DNA from: Ostreococcus mediterraneus
Taxonomy: Eukaryota > Chlorophyta > Mamiellophyceae > Mamiellales > Bathycoccaceae
Assembly: GCA_012295225.1 (NCBI GenBank)
Contig: WMKK01000017.1
Location: 372,001 to 436,000 of the forward strand
Direction of reading: 5' to 3'
Length of the DNA: 64,000 nt
The notes under the pieces are model-generated. The model saw only the letters and a list, made by a program, of their open reading frames with translations. It was not told where the DNA came from and ran no database searches. Below are positions 10,470 to 19,894 of this stretch, piece after piece. A program made the translations under genes and the position numbers. Each line of letters starts with the position of its first letter. Positions within the stretch are counted from its first letter, which is position 1.

Positions 10470-10828
10470 AAAACACCAAAGCAAACGCAGAAAAAAAAAA
10501 TTATTTGTTTCGAGGAGACATCCATCGTTTCTTTCAGATGATACGCACGCCGTGCATTTCAAACAAGAAGAAGAAGAACCACAGTACACATACTTACAAT
10601 TCATTACCGAGCGACAGCCGCCACAAGTTTTAATACCAAACGTCAACGCGCTCACTTGCAAAATTTAAATCATAATTCTCACGTCGTCGTCATTCGCTGA
10701 ACGACGAGCATACACGTTGAATCACGTTCGAAGCCACGGTACCGATGGCGTTCGTATCGCCGCCGCGTGCAAAACTTTCCAAACTCGCGTCGACGTCGTC
10801 TTCATTCATCGCCGCGCGCGAATGAATC
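10470..10828. other. Intergenic spacer with a decayed tandem duplication
   Basis: 359 bp without a convincing gene. It starts with an A-run after the desaturase stop, which may be part of the 3' UTR. From about 10681 to 10885 the DNA looks like a diverged tandem duplication with an offset near 102 bp. The stretch from 10721 (GAATCACGTTCGAAGCCACG) resembles that from 10823 (GAATCATGCTCAAAGCCACG), which contains the SMYD-like start codon. The upstream copy has ACG where the gene has ATG. Confidence 0.5.
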
Positions 10829-12676
10829 ATGCTCAAAGCCACGGTACCCACGGCGATTGTATCGCGCCCAGCGCCGAGCGATGCGCCGTACGAGTTTGAA
10901 CGCGGCGTCGTCGCAAAATCGTTCGCCTCGGCGGGCGCGCTCGTGTGCGTCGCCGAGCCCTACGCCGCGGTCCTTCTCGACGATGTCTTGCGCACGCACT
11001 GCAGTGAAACGTTTCAACGCCTCGGTCGCGATGCCGTGCGTGACGCCGCGTGTGGGTCGTTTATCGATCGCACGGCGCGAGCGCAAGCGTTTGCGAGAGG
11101 ATTTGACGCGTTTCGAGCGCGGTGCGAGCGACGTCTTCCGACGACGAGCGCGCGGCTGGCGTTGGCGTGTTTAGCCCGGCGCGAGCTCGAGCGCGAAGGA
11201 AAGATAGAGCGCGAGCGGCATGACGGCACGTTTGATGACGATGAGCGCGGGTACGACGCATTGCTGGCGTTGCATGAAGGACCGTCGACGCGAGCGACGA
11301 CGGGCGGCACGGACTCGGTGGCGTTGAGGAAGCGTCGAGACGCGAGCGCGTCGTCGATGGTGGTTGCCGCGTTAATGTGCGACGCGATGAGACCTGGGAT
11401 TGAACCGGATGAGATTCAGGAGAAGCTCGCGGCGCTCAAGGAAGAACATGATGTGGACCCGCAGAGCGCGCTCCGACTGTTGAGTATTTTTGAAGCAAAC
11501 GCGTTTTCGATTGCTACGGAGGATGCACAGCGTTTGGGACTCGGCATCTATCCGTCGGCGTCGCTATTCAATCATAGTAGTACGCCGAATTGTGATGTGG
11601 TTTTTGTGGGTAAGACGCTCGTCGTGAAGGCGCTTAGGGACATCGACGCGGGCGAGGAGTTGACGATTTCGTACGGCGAGCAATACATGCCTCGAGAGTG
11701 GACGCGCCGGCGCATGATGGATGGCTATGGATTTGACGAGTATAGCAAGTACGCGAACGTCGCGCGTGCGGACGCCGCGCGTGATAGAGCGCATGCGGCA
11801 GCCATTCGATCGACGCTCGCGTTCGATCACGGTACGTTGGTGGATTTGGGCGAAGACTGCGCGTTGTACGCCAACGACAGTGTGTTCCTTGCCGACGAAG
11901 ACTTGGCGCGCGATGCGTTCTGGTATGAATTATCGCACCCCAAACTCAACACAAAATCAGGTGAGGCGGGGATGATGTTGGTTCCAGGCGACGCGCTCGA
12001 CGAAAACTATCATCCAAACGACGACCAAATCATCATATGGGGACGATTTCCTGAAGGCGTCGACCGCGAGCTCACGGCGTTGAATTTCTCCAAAGCGTGT
12101 CGTATAGTAGAAACTGTGCGTCGAAAGGTTGAAAGAGATAGATTTAGCGACGTGCGCGAAAACGTGTCGATGTTATCGCGGGCGACGACAATGCTCGCGG
12201 GCGACGGAGATACAATCGCTGGCGTGTGCGCCACGCACGAGGTACGAAAGTATCTACACTTGACACAGGTAGTGTTATCCATCAGTATGCGAGGCCAAGA
12301 TATGAGCGTGAATTACGTCGCGGATACGGTATGTTTGGCGTCGTCTAACGTGTTACAACGCGTGTACGAACTGTGCCCGGGATTTTCCAAGCTCGACGCC
12401 GTGTACGTGCACCTCAGATTCCAAATATTCAAAGTTACGTTGAATTTGCTTGGATTTGAATTACACAACAACGACGCCAAGAACGCCGTGAAACGAATCA
12501 AGGATGCTATTGTAGCTTACAACGAACTCAAGCAGCTCATGGCAATAGGCGGCGTGCCTGGGGGACAAATTTACGAGGAATGGGCCGAGCACTCAAGCAA
12601 TTACGCCGAAGACTTGGCGAATTTACGAGTCATGGCTAAGAACATGATCGCCGCGGGTGCGCACAAGAAGCCTTGA
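10829..12676 (+). CDS. SMYD-like SET-domain protein lysine methyltransferase without a MYND finger
   Basis: 615 aa. The split SET domain is recognisable: an N-terminal part (FERGVVAKSFASAGALVCVAEPYAAVL), a long helical insert where SMYD proteins carry the MYND zinc finger, then YPSASLFNHSSTPNCDVVF with the NHSxxPNC motif starting near residue 248 and GEELTISYGEQY near 275. The insert lacks the CxxC...CxxC pattern of MYND, and only scattered cysteines remain. A long helical C-terminal region of about 300 residues resembles the TPR-like C-terminal domain of SMYD enzymes. Substrate is unknown; the family methylates histones and cytosolic chaperones or muscle proteins. The start is the first ATG and lies in a duplicated segment. 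Confidence 0.78.
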   Translation: MLKATVPTAIVSRPAPSDAPYEFERGVVAKSFASAGALVCVAEPYAAVLLDDVLRTHCSETFQRLGRDAVRDAACGSFIDRTARAQAFARGFDAFRARCERRLPTTSARLALACLARRELEREGKIERERHDGTFDDDERGYDALLALHEGPSTRATTGGTDSVALRKRRDASASSMVVAALMCDAMRPGIEPDEIQEKLAALKEEHDVDPQSALRLLSIFEANAFSIATEDAQRLGLGIYPSASLFNHSSTPNCDVVFVGKTLVVKALRDIDAGEELTISYGEQYMPREWTRRRMMDGYGFDEYSKYANVARADAARDRAHAAAIRSTLAFDHGTLVDLGEDCALYANDSVFLADEDLARDAFWYELSHPKLNTKSGEAGMMLVPGDALDENYHPNDDQIIIWGRFPEGVDRELTALNFSKACRIVETVRRKVERDRFSDVRENVSMLSRATTMLAGDGDTIAGVCATHEVRKYLHLTQVVLSISMRGQDMSVNYVADTVCLASSNVLQRVYELCPGFSKLDAVYVHLRFQIFKVTLNLLGFELHNNDAKNAVKRIKDAIVAYNELKQLMAIGGVPGGQIYEEWAEHSSNYAEDLANLRVMAKNMIAAGAHKKP

Positions 12677-12767
12677 TAGTCGTGTGCGAGCGTGAATCGT
12701 TGACTAGATACTAGGTACTTTAATTTACACACTACCGGTAGCAGCAGCAGCAGTAGAAGCAGAGGAG

Positions 12768-12788
12768 TTACGACGACCGTCGATTGGC

Positions 12789-12820
<32 letters not shown>

Positions 12821-13610
12821 CCGAGCGACCAGAGCCGCGACCAGAAACATTCGCCTTTCGCGAGAAATCTCGAGCTATGCCGCTACTACCACCATCGCTA
12901 CCGTCGTCGCTACCGCCATCGTCGTCGCCATCGTCGTCGCTATCCGGTAAGCCATCCGCGCCGTCCTCTGGCGGCTCAAACCTCCACAAGTCGACTGCGA
13001 TTTCTACAGATTTCTGTCTATGATGCGCATACGTTGCCGGCAAATCATACCTTAACTGCGCCAATACCTCCGCTTTACGCGCCTTGAGCGTATTCACCGC
13101 AAACTTTTCAATATGCGCCCGCGTGCTCGACTTGTGCAACGAATACACCGCCCCCGTGGCGATTCTAAACGCCGCGCGTATAAACGCCGCGTCCGCCCCT
13201 CGTCGCCTCGTCCCAAACGGCGGATTCATAAACACCGTATCCGCGCGCAACTTCCCCGCCCATCGTCCTCGTCCTTTCGCCAAACTCTCAATCACGTCGC
13301 ACCGCACCAAATCAATCTCCAACGCCGGCTCAAACGCCTCCGCGTTATCCCGCGCCGCGTCCAACGCGTCGTCGTCCACGTCCACCCCAATCACGCTCCC
13401 AGCGTCGCACAACACGCTCGCGATGGATAACATCCCACACCCCACACCCAAATCCACCACGCACTTATCTCGAACATCCCCAAAGCGATTGGCGCAGTGC
13501 ATCACCCCGGCGCACAGCTCGGGGTTGGTCGCGTACTGCTCCAAATCCTGCTTGGGCTCGGCGAACCCATCGACGTGGCTCAGCAGCGACTCGAGGTGTT
13601 TACGCTTCAT
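12768..13610 (-). CDS. METTL5: METTL5-type 18S rRNA N6-adenosine methyltransferase
   Basis: 280 aa. METTL5 methylates one adenosine of 18S rRNA using SAM. The start MKRKHLESLLSHVDGF followed by PKQDLEQYATNPELCA matches the conserved METTL5 N-terminus. The SAM loop VVDLGVGCG is at 51-59, the catalytic NPPF motif at 129-132, and the conserved AVYSLHKSS and LRYDLPATY motifs follow. The core is full length. After it comes an acidic Asp/Ser/Gly tract and an RG-rich tail of about 70 residues that the animal enzyme lacks and that could bind RNA. An in-frame ATG at 13679 would add 23 basic residues; I prefer 13610 because homology begins there. It diverges from HSP70. Confidence 0.9.
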
Positions 13611-13743
13611 CCCAGCGCGTGGCGTCGTCGCGCGTCGCGTCGTCGCGCGCGCGCGCGTGTGACGCGTGCGGTGCCCCATCGGACGCGCATCTGCGCGCGC
13701 GTCTGTGCGTCCAACCGACCGCGTGTACCCATGTAAATGGCGT

Positions 13744-13752
13744 AAACCCTAA
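13744..13752 (+). promoter_or_regulatory. Telo-box (AAACCCTAA)
   Basis: AAACCCTAA is one unit of the plant-type telomere repeat and, in plants, a promoter element enriched in ribosomal-protein and translation genes. Here it lies 134 bp upstream of the METTL5 start, in reverse orientation relative to that gene. Function is by analogy only. Confidence 0.4.
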
Positions 13753-13782
13753 GGGGTTCGTCGGATATTTTGCATGGGTTTT

Positions 13783-13850
13783 GTCCCATTGGATAGGACA
13801 AAACAAGCCTACCAAAAATTGTCCTAAAAAACAAGCCTATCCAATGGGAC
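13783..13850. promoter_or_regulatory. Perfect 15-bp inverted repeat with paired CCAAT boxes
   Basis: GTCCCATTGGATAGG at 13783-13797 is the exact reverse complement of CCTATCCAATGGGAC at 13836-13850. Each arm contains a CCAAT pentamer (ATTGG at 13788-13792 and CCAAT at 13841-13845), so the pair is in mirror orientation. Between the arms are a smaller 7-bp inverted pair (AGGACAA 13795-13801, TTGTCCT 13819-13825) and two near-identical direct copies of AACAAGCCTA(T)CC. Paired CCAAT boxes are typical of NF-Y-driven bidirectional promoters; a miniature terminal-inverted-repeat remnant is the alternative. Confidence 0.5.
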
Positions 13851-14109
13851 TTCCCCCGCGTGCTCGGCGTGGATCATCGTTGAGGTGTCGCGTCACGGCG
13901 GTGCTTTCTTCGTAGTTAAACTACTATGTGTACCATATATACTACGGTAGTGCACAAGGACCGGTCATCGATCGAAGGCCGATGTCTCGTGCATGGTCTT
14001 TCATGGTCTTAACTATTGGTTACTGTATAACGTATTGTACCCCGACCGTGCGACCGCGCGCACCGATCGCGAACGCGTCACCGAGCCCCATCCGTGCGCG
14101 CGCGCGCGT

Positions 14110-14157
14110 CCGACCGACCGACCGACCGACCGACCGACCGACCGACCGACCGACCGA
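14110..14157 (+). repeat. (CCGA)12 microsatellite in the HSP70 5' flank
   Basis: Twelve uninterrupted copies of CCGA followed by degenerate TCGA units. It lies about 120 bp upstream of the HSP70 start codon, probably in the 5' untranslated leader or core promoter. Confidence 0.9.
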
Positions 14158-14279
14158 TCGATCGACGCGGCTTCCACGACCGTCTTTTCTTTTCCCGCGC
14201 GTTTCCGCGCCACGACCGCGCGCGCCGTCGCCATTCCATCGCGCGCACACGCAGACAGACGAGACAGCGCGCACGCGAT

Positions 14280-16608
14280 ATGAGTAAAGTCGACGGCCCG
14301 GCGATCGGGATCGATCTCGGCACCACGTATTCCTGCGTCGGTGTGTGGCAACACGATAGGTACGTCGCGACGCGAAGACGGCGCGCGAAGACGGCGCGCG
14401 AACGACGACGCACGGATGGCTGGATGGCTGCATGGCTGGATGCGTTTTCGTCGGGGCGTTCGCGACGATGACGACGACGATGCGCGCGCGCGAGCGATCG
14501 CGGCGGGTGACGCGCGCGCGGATGGCGCGCGTGTATTTATGTTTGATTTGATTCGCGCGTGGGCGCGCGCGGGCGGTGGCGCGCGTGGGCGGGACACGGT
14601 GCGGCGGCGCGTGCCGCGATCGACGTCGCGATCGGCTTCTTGAGTGTTCTTTTTCGTCGACGCGCGCGGGTGGTCGTCGGGGGAGGGGGCGATGGGCGAT
14701 GGGCACGTACTGACGCGTGTGTGTTGATGACGTTAATTATACAGAGTTGAAATCATTGCGAATGATCAAGGGAACCGCACGACGCCGTCGTACGTGGCGT
14801 TCACGGATAGCGAACGCTTGATTGGCGATTCGGCGAAGAATCAAACGTCGATGAACCCTGAGAATACGGTGTTTGACGCCAAGCGTTTGATTGGTCGCAA
14901 GTTTTCTGAACCGCAAGTCCAAGCGGACGTGAAGGACTGGTCTTTCAAGGTTGAAGCTGGCGAGGCGGATAAGCCGATGATTGTCGTGGACTTCCACGGC
15001 GAGACGAAGAAGTTCTCCGCGGAGGAAATCTCCTCCATGGTTTTGGTCAAGATGAAGGAAATCGCCGAAGCGTACCTGGGCAAGGAGGTGAAGAATGCTG
15101 TCGTCACCGTGCCGGCGTACTTCAACGATTCTCAGCGTCAAGCTACCAAGGATGCGGCTGTTATTGCGGGCTTGAACTGCTTGCGTATCATTAACGAGCC
15201 CACCGCCGCCGCCATCGCGTACGGTTTGGACAAGAAGAACGAGTCCAACGGCGCCGAAAAGAACGTCTTGATTTTCGATCTCGGTGGTGGTACCTTTGAT
15301 GTGTCTTTGTTGACCATCGAAGAAGGTATCTTCGAAGTCAAGGCGACGGCTGGTGATACGCACCTCGGTGGTGAAGATTTCGATGCTCGTCTCTTGCAAC
15401 ACTTTGTGCAAGAGTTCAAGCGCAAGAACAAGAAGGACATCACCGGCAACGCCAAGGCGCTCCGCCGTCTTCGCACCGCGTGCGAACGCGCCAAGCGCAC
15501 GTTGTCTTCCACCGCGCAAACGTCCATTGAAATTGATTCTTTGTTCGAAGGTGTTGACTTCTACACGTCCATCACCCGCGCTCGCTTTGAAGAGCTCAAC
15601 ATGGATTTGTTCCGCAAGTGCATGGACCCGGTTGAAAAGTGCTTGCGCGACGCCAAGTTTGACAAGGCTCAAGTTCACGAAGTCGTCTTGGTCGGTGGTT
15701 CTACCCGTATCCCGAAGGTTCAAACGCTCTTGTCCGACTTCTTCAACGGCAAGGAATTGTGCAAGTCCATCAACCCGGATGAAGCCGTCGCGTACGGCGC
15801 CGCCGTGCAAGCGGCGATTTTGTCGGGCGAAGGCAACGAAAAGGTGCAAGACTTGCTCCTCCTCGATGTTTCCCCGCTTTCCATGGGTCTCGAGACCGTT
15901 GGCGGTGTCATGACTGTGTTGATCCCGAGAAACACCACCATTCCGACCAAGAAGGAACAAGTCTTCTCCACGTACTCTGACAACCAGCCGGGTGTGTTGA
16001 TCCAAGTCTTTGAAGGCGAACGTTCTCGCACGCGTGACAACCACTTGTTGGGTAAGTTTGAACTCTCTGGTATCCCTCCGGCGCCGCGTGGCGTTCCGCA
16101 AATTAACGTGTGCTTCGACATCGATGCCAACGGTATCCTCAACGTTTCTGCGGAAGACAAGGGCTCTGGTCAAAAGAACAAGATTACCATCACCAACGAC
16201 AAGGGTCGCTTGTCCAAGGAGGACATTGAGCGCATGGTTCAAGACGCCGAGAAGTTCAAGGCTGAGGATGAAGAGCACAAGAAGAAGATTGAAGCCAAGA
16301 ACGCCGTCGAGAACTACGCGTACAACATGCGCAACACCATGAACGACACCAACGTTGGCGGTAAGCTCGACGCCGATGACAAGAAGACCATCGAAGACGC
16401 CATCGAAGCCGCGATCTCTTGGTTGGACGGTAACCAAACGGCTGAAGTTGACGAATTCGAGGATAAGCTCAAGGAGTTGGAAGGCGTGTGCAACCCGATC
16501 ATCAGCAAGATGTACCAAAACGCTGGCGGTGCCCCTCCGGGTGCTGACATGGGTGCGGGCGCTGACGCCGGCGCTAGCTCTGGCCCGACCATCGAAGAAG
16601 TCGATTAA
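14280..16608 (+). CDS. HSP70: Cytosolic Hsp70 chaperone
   Basis: 647 aa after splicing exon 1 (14280..14359) to exon 2 (14745..16608). The 385-nt intron has a GTACGT donor, a branch-like TACTGACG and a TATACAG acceptor. It splits the Arg codon in [12 protein letters not shown], exactly restoring the conserved Hsp70 N-terminus ([14 protein letters not shown]). The ATPase domain has [12 protein letters not shown] and [10 protein letters not shown]; the substrate domain and helical lid are complete; the C-terminus is IEEVD, the tail bound by TPR co-chaperones, which marks it as cytosolic. There is no signal or transit peptide. Codon choice (nearly all Lys as AAG, many GGT and CGT) differs from neighbours and fits strong expression. 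The J-TPR protein at 4910..7525 is a plausible partner class. Confidence 0.97.
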
Positions 16609-16860
16609 ACGCGCTCCTCGGTTCGATGTCGTGAAAAAAAGACGAAAAACCATCTTTCAGAAACGTTGTTTCCGCGCCCGCGGCGGGAAGTTAGCCTGGA
16701 TTTTTTAGCGAAGGTGATGCAATACTAAGAGAAACACATTTATAATCACACAAGCGCGCGCACACAATTTCAAAAGTCGCCGCGTACTCGTCGGTTGGCT
16801 CGCTCGCGTTCGCGCGTTGAATTTCAAATGTCTAACAAAAGCTACTAATTGTGATCGAAC

Positions 16861-18457
16861 TCATCGTTGACCAGCCGCCGCCCGCGCCTTGCGCAACGAA
16901 CGGAGCGTATCGAGCATGCCGCCGGTGATCACTACACCATTCCGCTGCGCGCTCGGAATGGGCGTGGGCTTAAATGGCGCTCGAGCGCTTTTTAGCCGCG
17001 CCTCCTCTTCCTCGAGTTGTCGCGCGAATTTTCGCGCGTGGTAGGCGCCGCGCTGTTCAGTGTTCAAATGAAACGGTGTGATCTCCGTGAGAACCGTACC
17101 GGTGACTGAAACGCGCTTGCGCTTGCGCTCGATAGGCGTGACTTGAACGTCCGTCATCGAAGGCGCGGAGATTCTACGCGCTCGAGCGCGGCGCGTTTCG
17201 TCGGCGGCGTCGTATTCTACCAGAGCCTCTGACGCCTTTACAGTTGGACGTCTCGTCGCCGAAGACGTCGCCATGGCTACCTTTGATCGAACTGTGGTGT
17301 AACACGGCGTGTAGGCGCTGCGGCGTCGCTTTCTTTCCTCCTCCATGGCCGCCTTATGCCGCGCGATGTCTCGCAGCTCGCGCTCTTCAGTGGTGAGAAT
17401 TTTAATTTTGCGACGCGTCGCGGTGAAATACGGACTCACCGCCTTCGTGGTCTCCGTACGCGCCGGAATGAGCGTGAGATCTTCGTAGTCCGTAGTACGC
17501 CCGCCAGTTTCGAATGCTCTAAGCTTTTCTTTACGCGAGCGGAAGGGTTCGACGCCGACGTTCTTCGTGGCTCGCGTCGTCAATCGACTCGTCGGCTCGG
17601 GTGGCGCCGGCGCGCCGTACATTTTTCTTTCACGACGCATGCGATCCTGTTCGGCCGCTCGCGCGCGCTTCGATGCCTCGAAATTTAATTCTTCCGTCGT
17701 CATCGCCTTGGTCTGATTCTTCAGCTTCGCGACGCGAACAGCGCGAGGCGTCTTTGGCTTGGGCGATTTCAACAACCGCTTCACCGCGCCACTCGAAGCC
17801 GCGTACCGACTGTTATTGCCAACACTCGATGCCGCCTTTGTCGTCGTTAACGATCCTGTCGAGGTTACTTTCGCATCCTTTTCCGATTTTTCCGCGCTCG
17901 ATTGCGCCAATAACGCAAGTCTAGGCGACCGACGCACGCCGGGCGTCTTCGTCCCCGTCCCCGGCGACGCCTTCACCCCAGACATAGCCAACATTCGCTG
18001 CGGTACCCCGAGCCGCGCGTTGCCCGTCCGTGGTGTCGCTTTCCCATTCAACGCCTTCTTCTTTGACGACGCCGCGCGATCGATATCACCATTCTTTCCT
18101 CGACTCTGCGGACTATCCATAAACGCGCACCTCGCATCTGTCACCGCGATGTCCTGCGAAGCCGTCGGACTCGCCACGCCCCTCGTCGACCACCCCTTGA
18201 GCGCGCGCGTAGGCGTCAATAAACCCTTAGTCGCCGCGCTGTCGAACCACCCGTCGTCATCCGCGTCCTCGGCGGCGTTGAAATCAAAGTATTTCGGCGC
18301 TGAAAACTCCCACCTGTCAACAGAAAAGACACACGAAAAAGCGCGCGTCAGTGCGTCGTCAGTGCGACGTCGCGCGCGCGTCGAGCGATGGCGGCGTGGA
18401 ATTGAAAACGTACGTGATCGGTTGGGCGTCGCCCGCGGTCGTCGCCGGCGGTGACAT
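16861..18457 (-). CDS. TPX2-like microtubule-associated protein
   Basis: 498 aa from exon 1 (18414..18457) and exon 2 (16861..18313), with a 100-nt intron (GTACGT donor, CACTGACG branch-like site, GACAG acceptor). The splice joins in phase to give ...PIT|WEFSAPKYFDF, an N-terminal motif typical of plant TPX2 proteins. The rest is basic, Ser/Thr/Lys-rich and mostly disordered. A C-terminal TPX2-type box at about 428-470 (PFHLNTEQRGAYHARKFA, then a Glu-rich helix and FKPTPIPS) closely follows the family pattern. TPX2 proteins bind and nucleate spindle microtubules and, in other organisms, activate Aurora kinase; no Aurora-binding segment can be claimed here. Without the short first exon the reading frame begins at an internal ATG and loses the motif. 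Confidence 0.78.
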
Positions 18458-18709
18458 GGCGCGTAGACGCGCGCGCGAGTGGCGCATAACAGAGGCGTTC
18501 AACGGTCTGACGTTTGAAATTGCACGCGCGGTCGAGGTCGTGGACGAACAGTTTTACGTTCGATGGACGCGCGTTTGGAGGCGTGTTTGGGGAAATGCGC
18601 GCGAGTGTGCTAGTGATGAGAGATATGGTACTACAAGCACGCGCGGGAAAAGCGCGCGCGGTGCGGGGTTCGCCGGAGAAAAGGCGTATCGCGACGACGC
18701 GTCGCGTCG

Positions 18710-19730
18710 TTAGAGGAGCTCCATTTCGCGTTGTAAAGCCTTGAGCTCAGCCTCTTCGTCGGCATCGATGGAAGATTTGGCGGGTGCTGCTGGTACGGAC
18801 GGTAATGGTACGCTTGGCATCGCTGGTTCTTCGAGCTCGCGTTCGAGTTCGCGTTCGAGGAGTTTGTCTTCGACGTCGAGCGCGTCGAGCTCCGCCAACT
18901 CCTCCTCGAGTTCATCCTCATCCAATTCCGCCGCGAAACCAATGGGTTGCCCGAGTGCCTCTTGCACTTGACGCATTTTGTCCGTTTGTTCGTTAATCAT
19001 ATCCATCGTCGCATCCACGTCCTCGACGTTGGTTTCTCTGGCGAGCTGTTTCATCGCCCCGGCGCCGCTACGCAACGCGCCAAACGTCTCCGCCGTCGCC
19101 TTAGATCCCTCCAACATGATCACCTGCTCCTGCAACTTCAATTGATGCTGCGCCAACGATTCTATTTGCTGCTCATATAACTTCTTGCGCTTCAAACACT
19201 GTAAAGCGCCGCGTTTGTTATTCGCGCGGTTCAACGCTCGCGCCTTTTCGAGCTCCTGCGCGATCTTCTTTGAAAGTAAATTCTCGCGCTTATCCAACAT
19301 ATCAATCGCCTATGCGTGCGTCAAGAATCAAACGCGTGTCGCGTCAGTACGTCGCGTTCGCCTCGTAGAAGTCTATCGCTCGCGTTGCTCATCGAGTGTG
19401 TCGAAGCGCCGCGCGAGATCCAACCGCCTCGCACAACAACCAATCAACCCCTCTACGCCGTCGCCCGCACGCGCGCGCGCCTTTGACCGCGCGTTCGCGA
19501 TGCGTCACATCATGTAAACCGCGTACGCGCGCGCCCGTGCCGCACGCGCGCGCGCACACGCACGTCAGGCGTGATTTTAAGCGCACAATTCACGCGCGCC
19601 AACGCACCTCCTTCAGTCTATCCACCGCGTCGAGCGTCGCCTGCGTGCCGCTCGATCGCGAGTCGTGCGCGCCAGACGTGCTCGACGTCGTGCTCGAGCC
19701 GCGCGCGGCGCCGAAGAGTCGTCGAAACAT
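18710..19730 (-). CDS. SNF7: ESCRT-III subunit SNF7 / VPS32 / CHMP4
   Basis: 240 aa. Exon 1 is 19608..19730 (41 codons, MFRRLFG to VDRLKE) and exon 2 is 18710..19309, beginning AIDMLDKRENLLSKKI. The 298-nt intron has a GTGCGT donor, GTACTGACG branch-like site and ATAG acceptor, and joins the first helix in phase. SNF7 polymerises into membrane-severing spirals during multivesicular-body formation and cytokinesis. The sequence shows the basic N-terminal helical hairpin, the acidic region with Glu/Leu-rich helices (DEDELEEELAELDALD) and a short C-terminal LKALQREMELL that resembles the MIM motif bound by Vps4. Length matches the family. Confidence 0.92.
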
Positions 19731-19894
19731 CGCGATGTGCGCGCGTGCGGGGGTTTGAGGCGTACACGAGTGCGCCAGCTGGGCACTTTTTTGACCTTCG
19801 ACGACGCGAAACGCGAAACGGATGGACGCGAGGATAATGACGCGAGGATGATGAGTTGAATGTGAATGTAGTATTGACCATCAGTGAGAGTTAA

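Larger units (their letters stand above)
13611..14279. promoter_or_regulatory. Divergent METTL5 / HSP70 promoter region
   Basis: A 669-bp spacer between two start codons, AT-richer than the surrounding DNA in 13740-14050. It contains a plant telo-box, a hairpin holding two inverted CCAAT boxes, a TATATAC stretch at 13936-13942, a TATAA-like stretch near 14026 and a CCGA microsatellite close to the HSP70 ATG. I found no canonical heat-shock element (alternating GAA/TTC blocks), so heat regulation cannot be read from it. Transcription start sites are not determinable. Confidence 0.55.

Noticed and set aside
13920-14010. Possible tRNA or other structured RNA
   Set aside because: Some short inverted stretches, but no cloverleaf, no GGTTCGAATCC-type T arm and no conserved D arm.
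14737-16653. A 638-codon open frame antisense to HSP70
   Set aside because: Long antisense frames opposite hsp70 are a known artefact of its codon usage (once misread as a glutamate dehydrogenase). It mirrors exon 2 of HSP70 and has no independent domain evidence.
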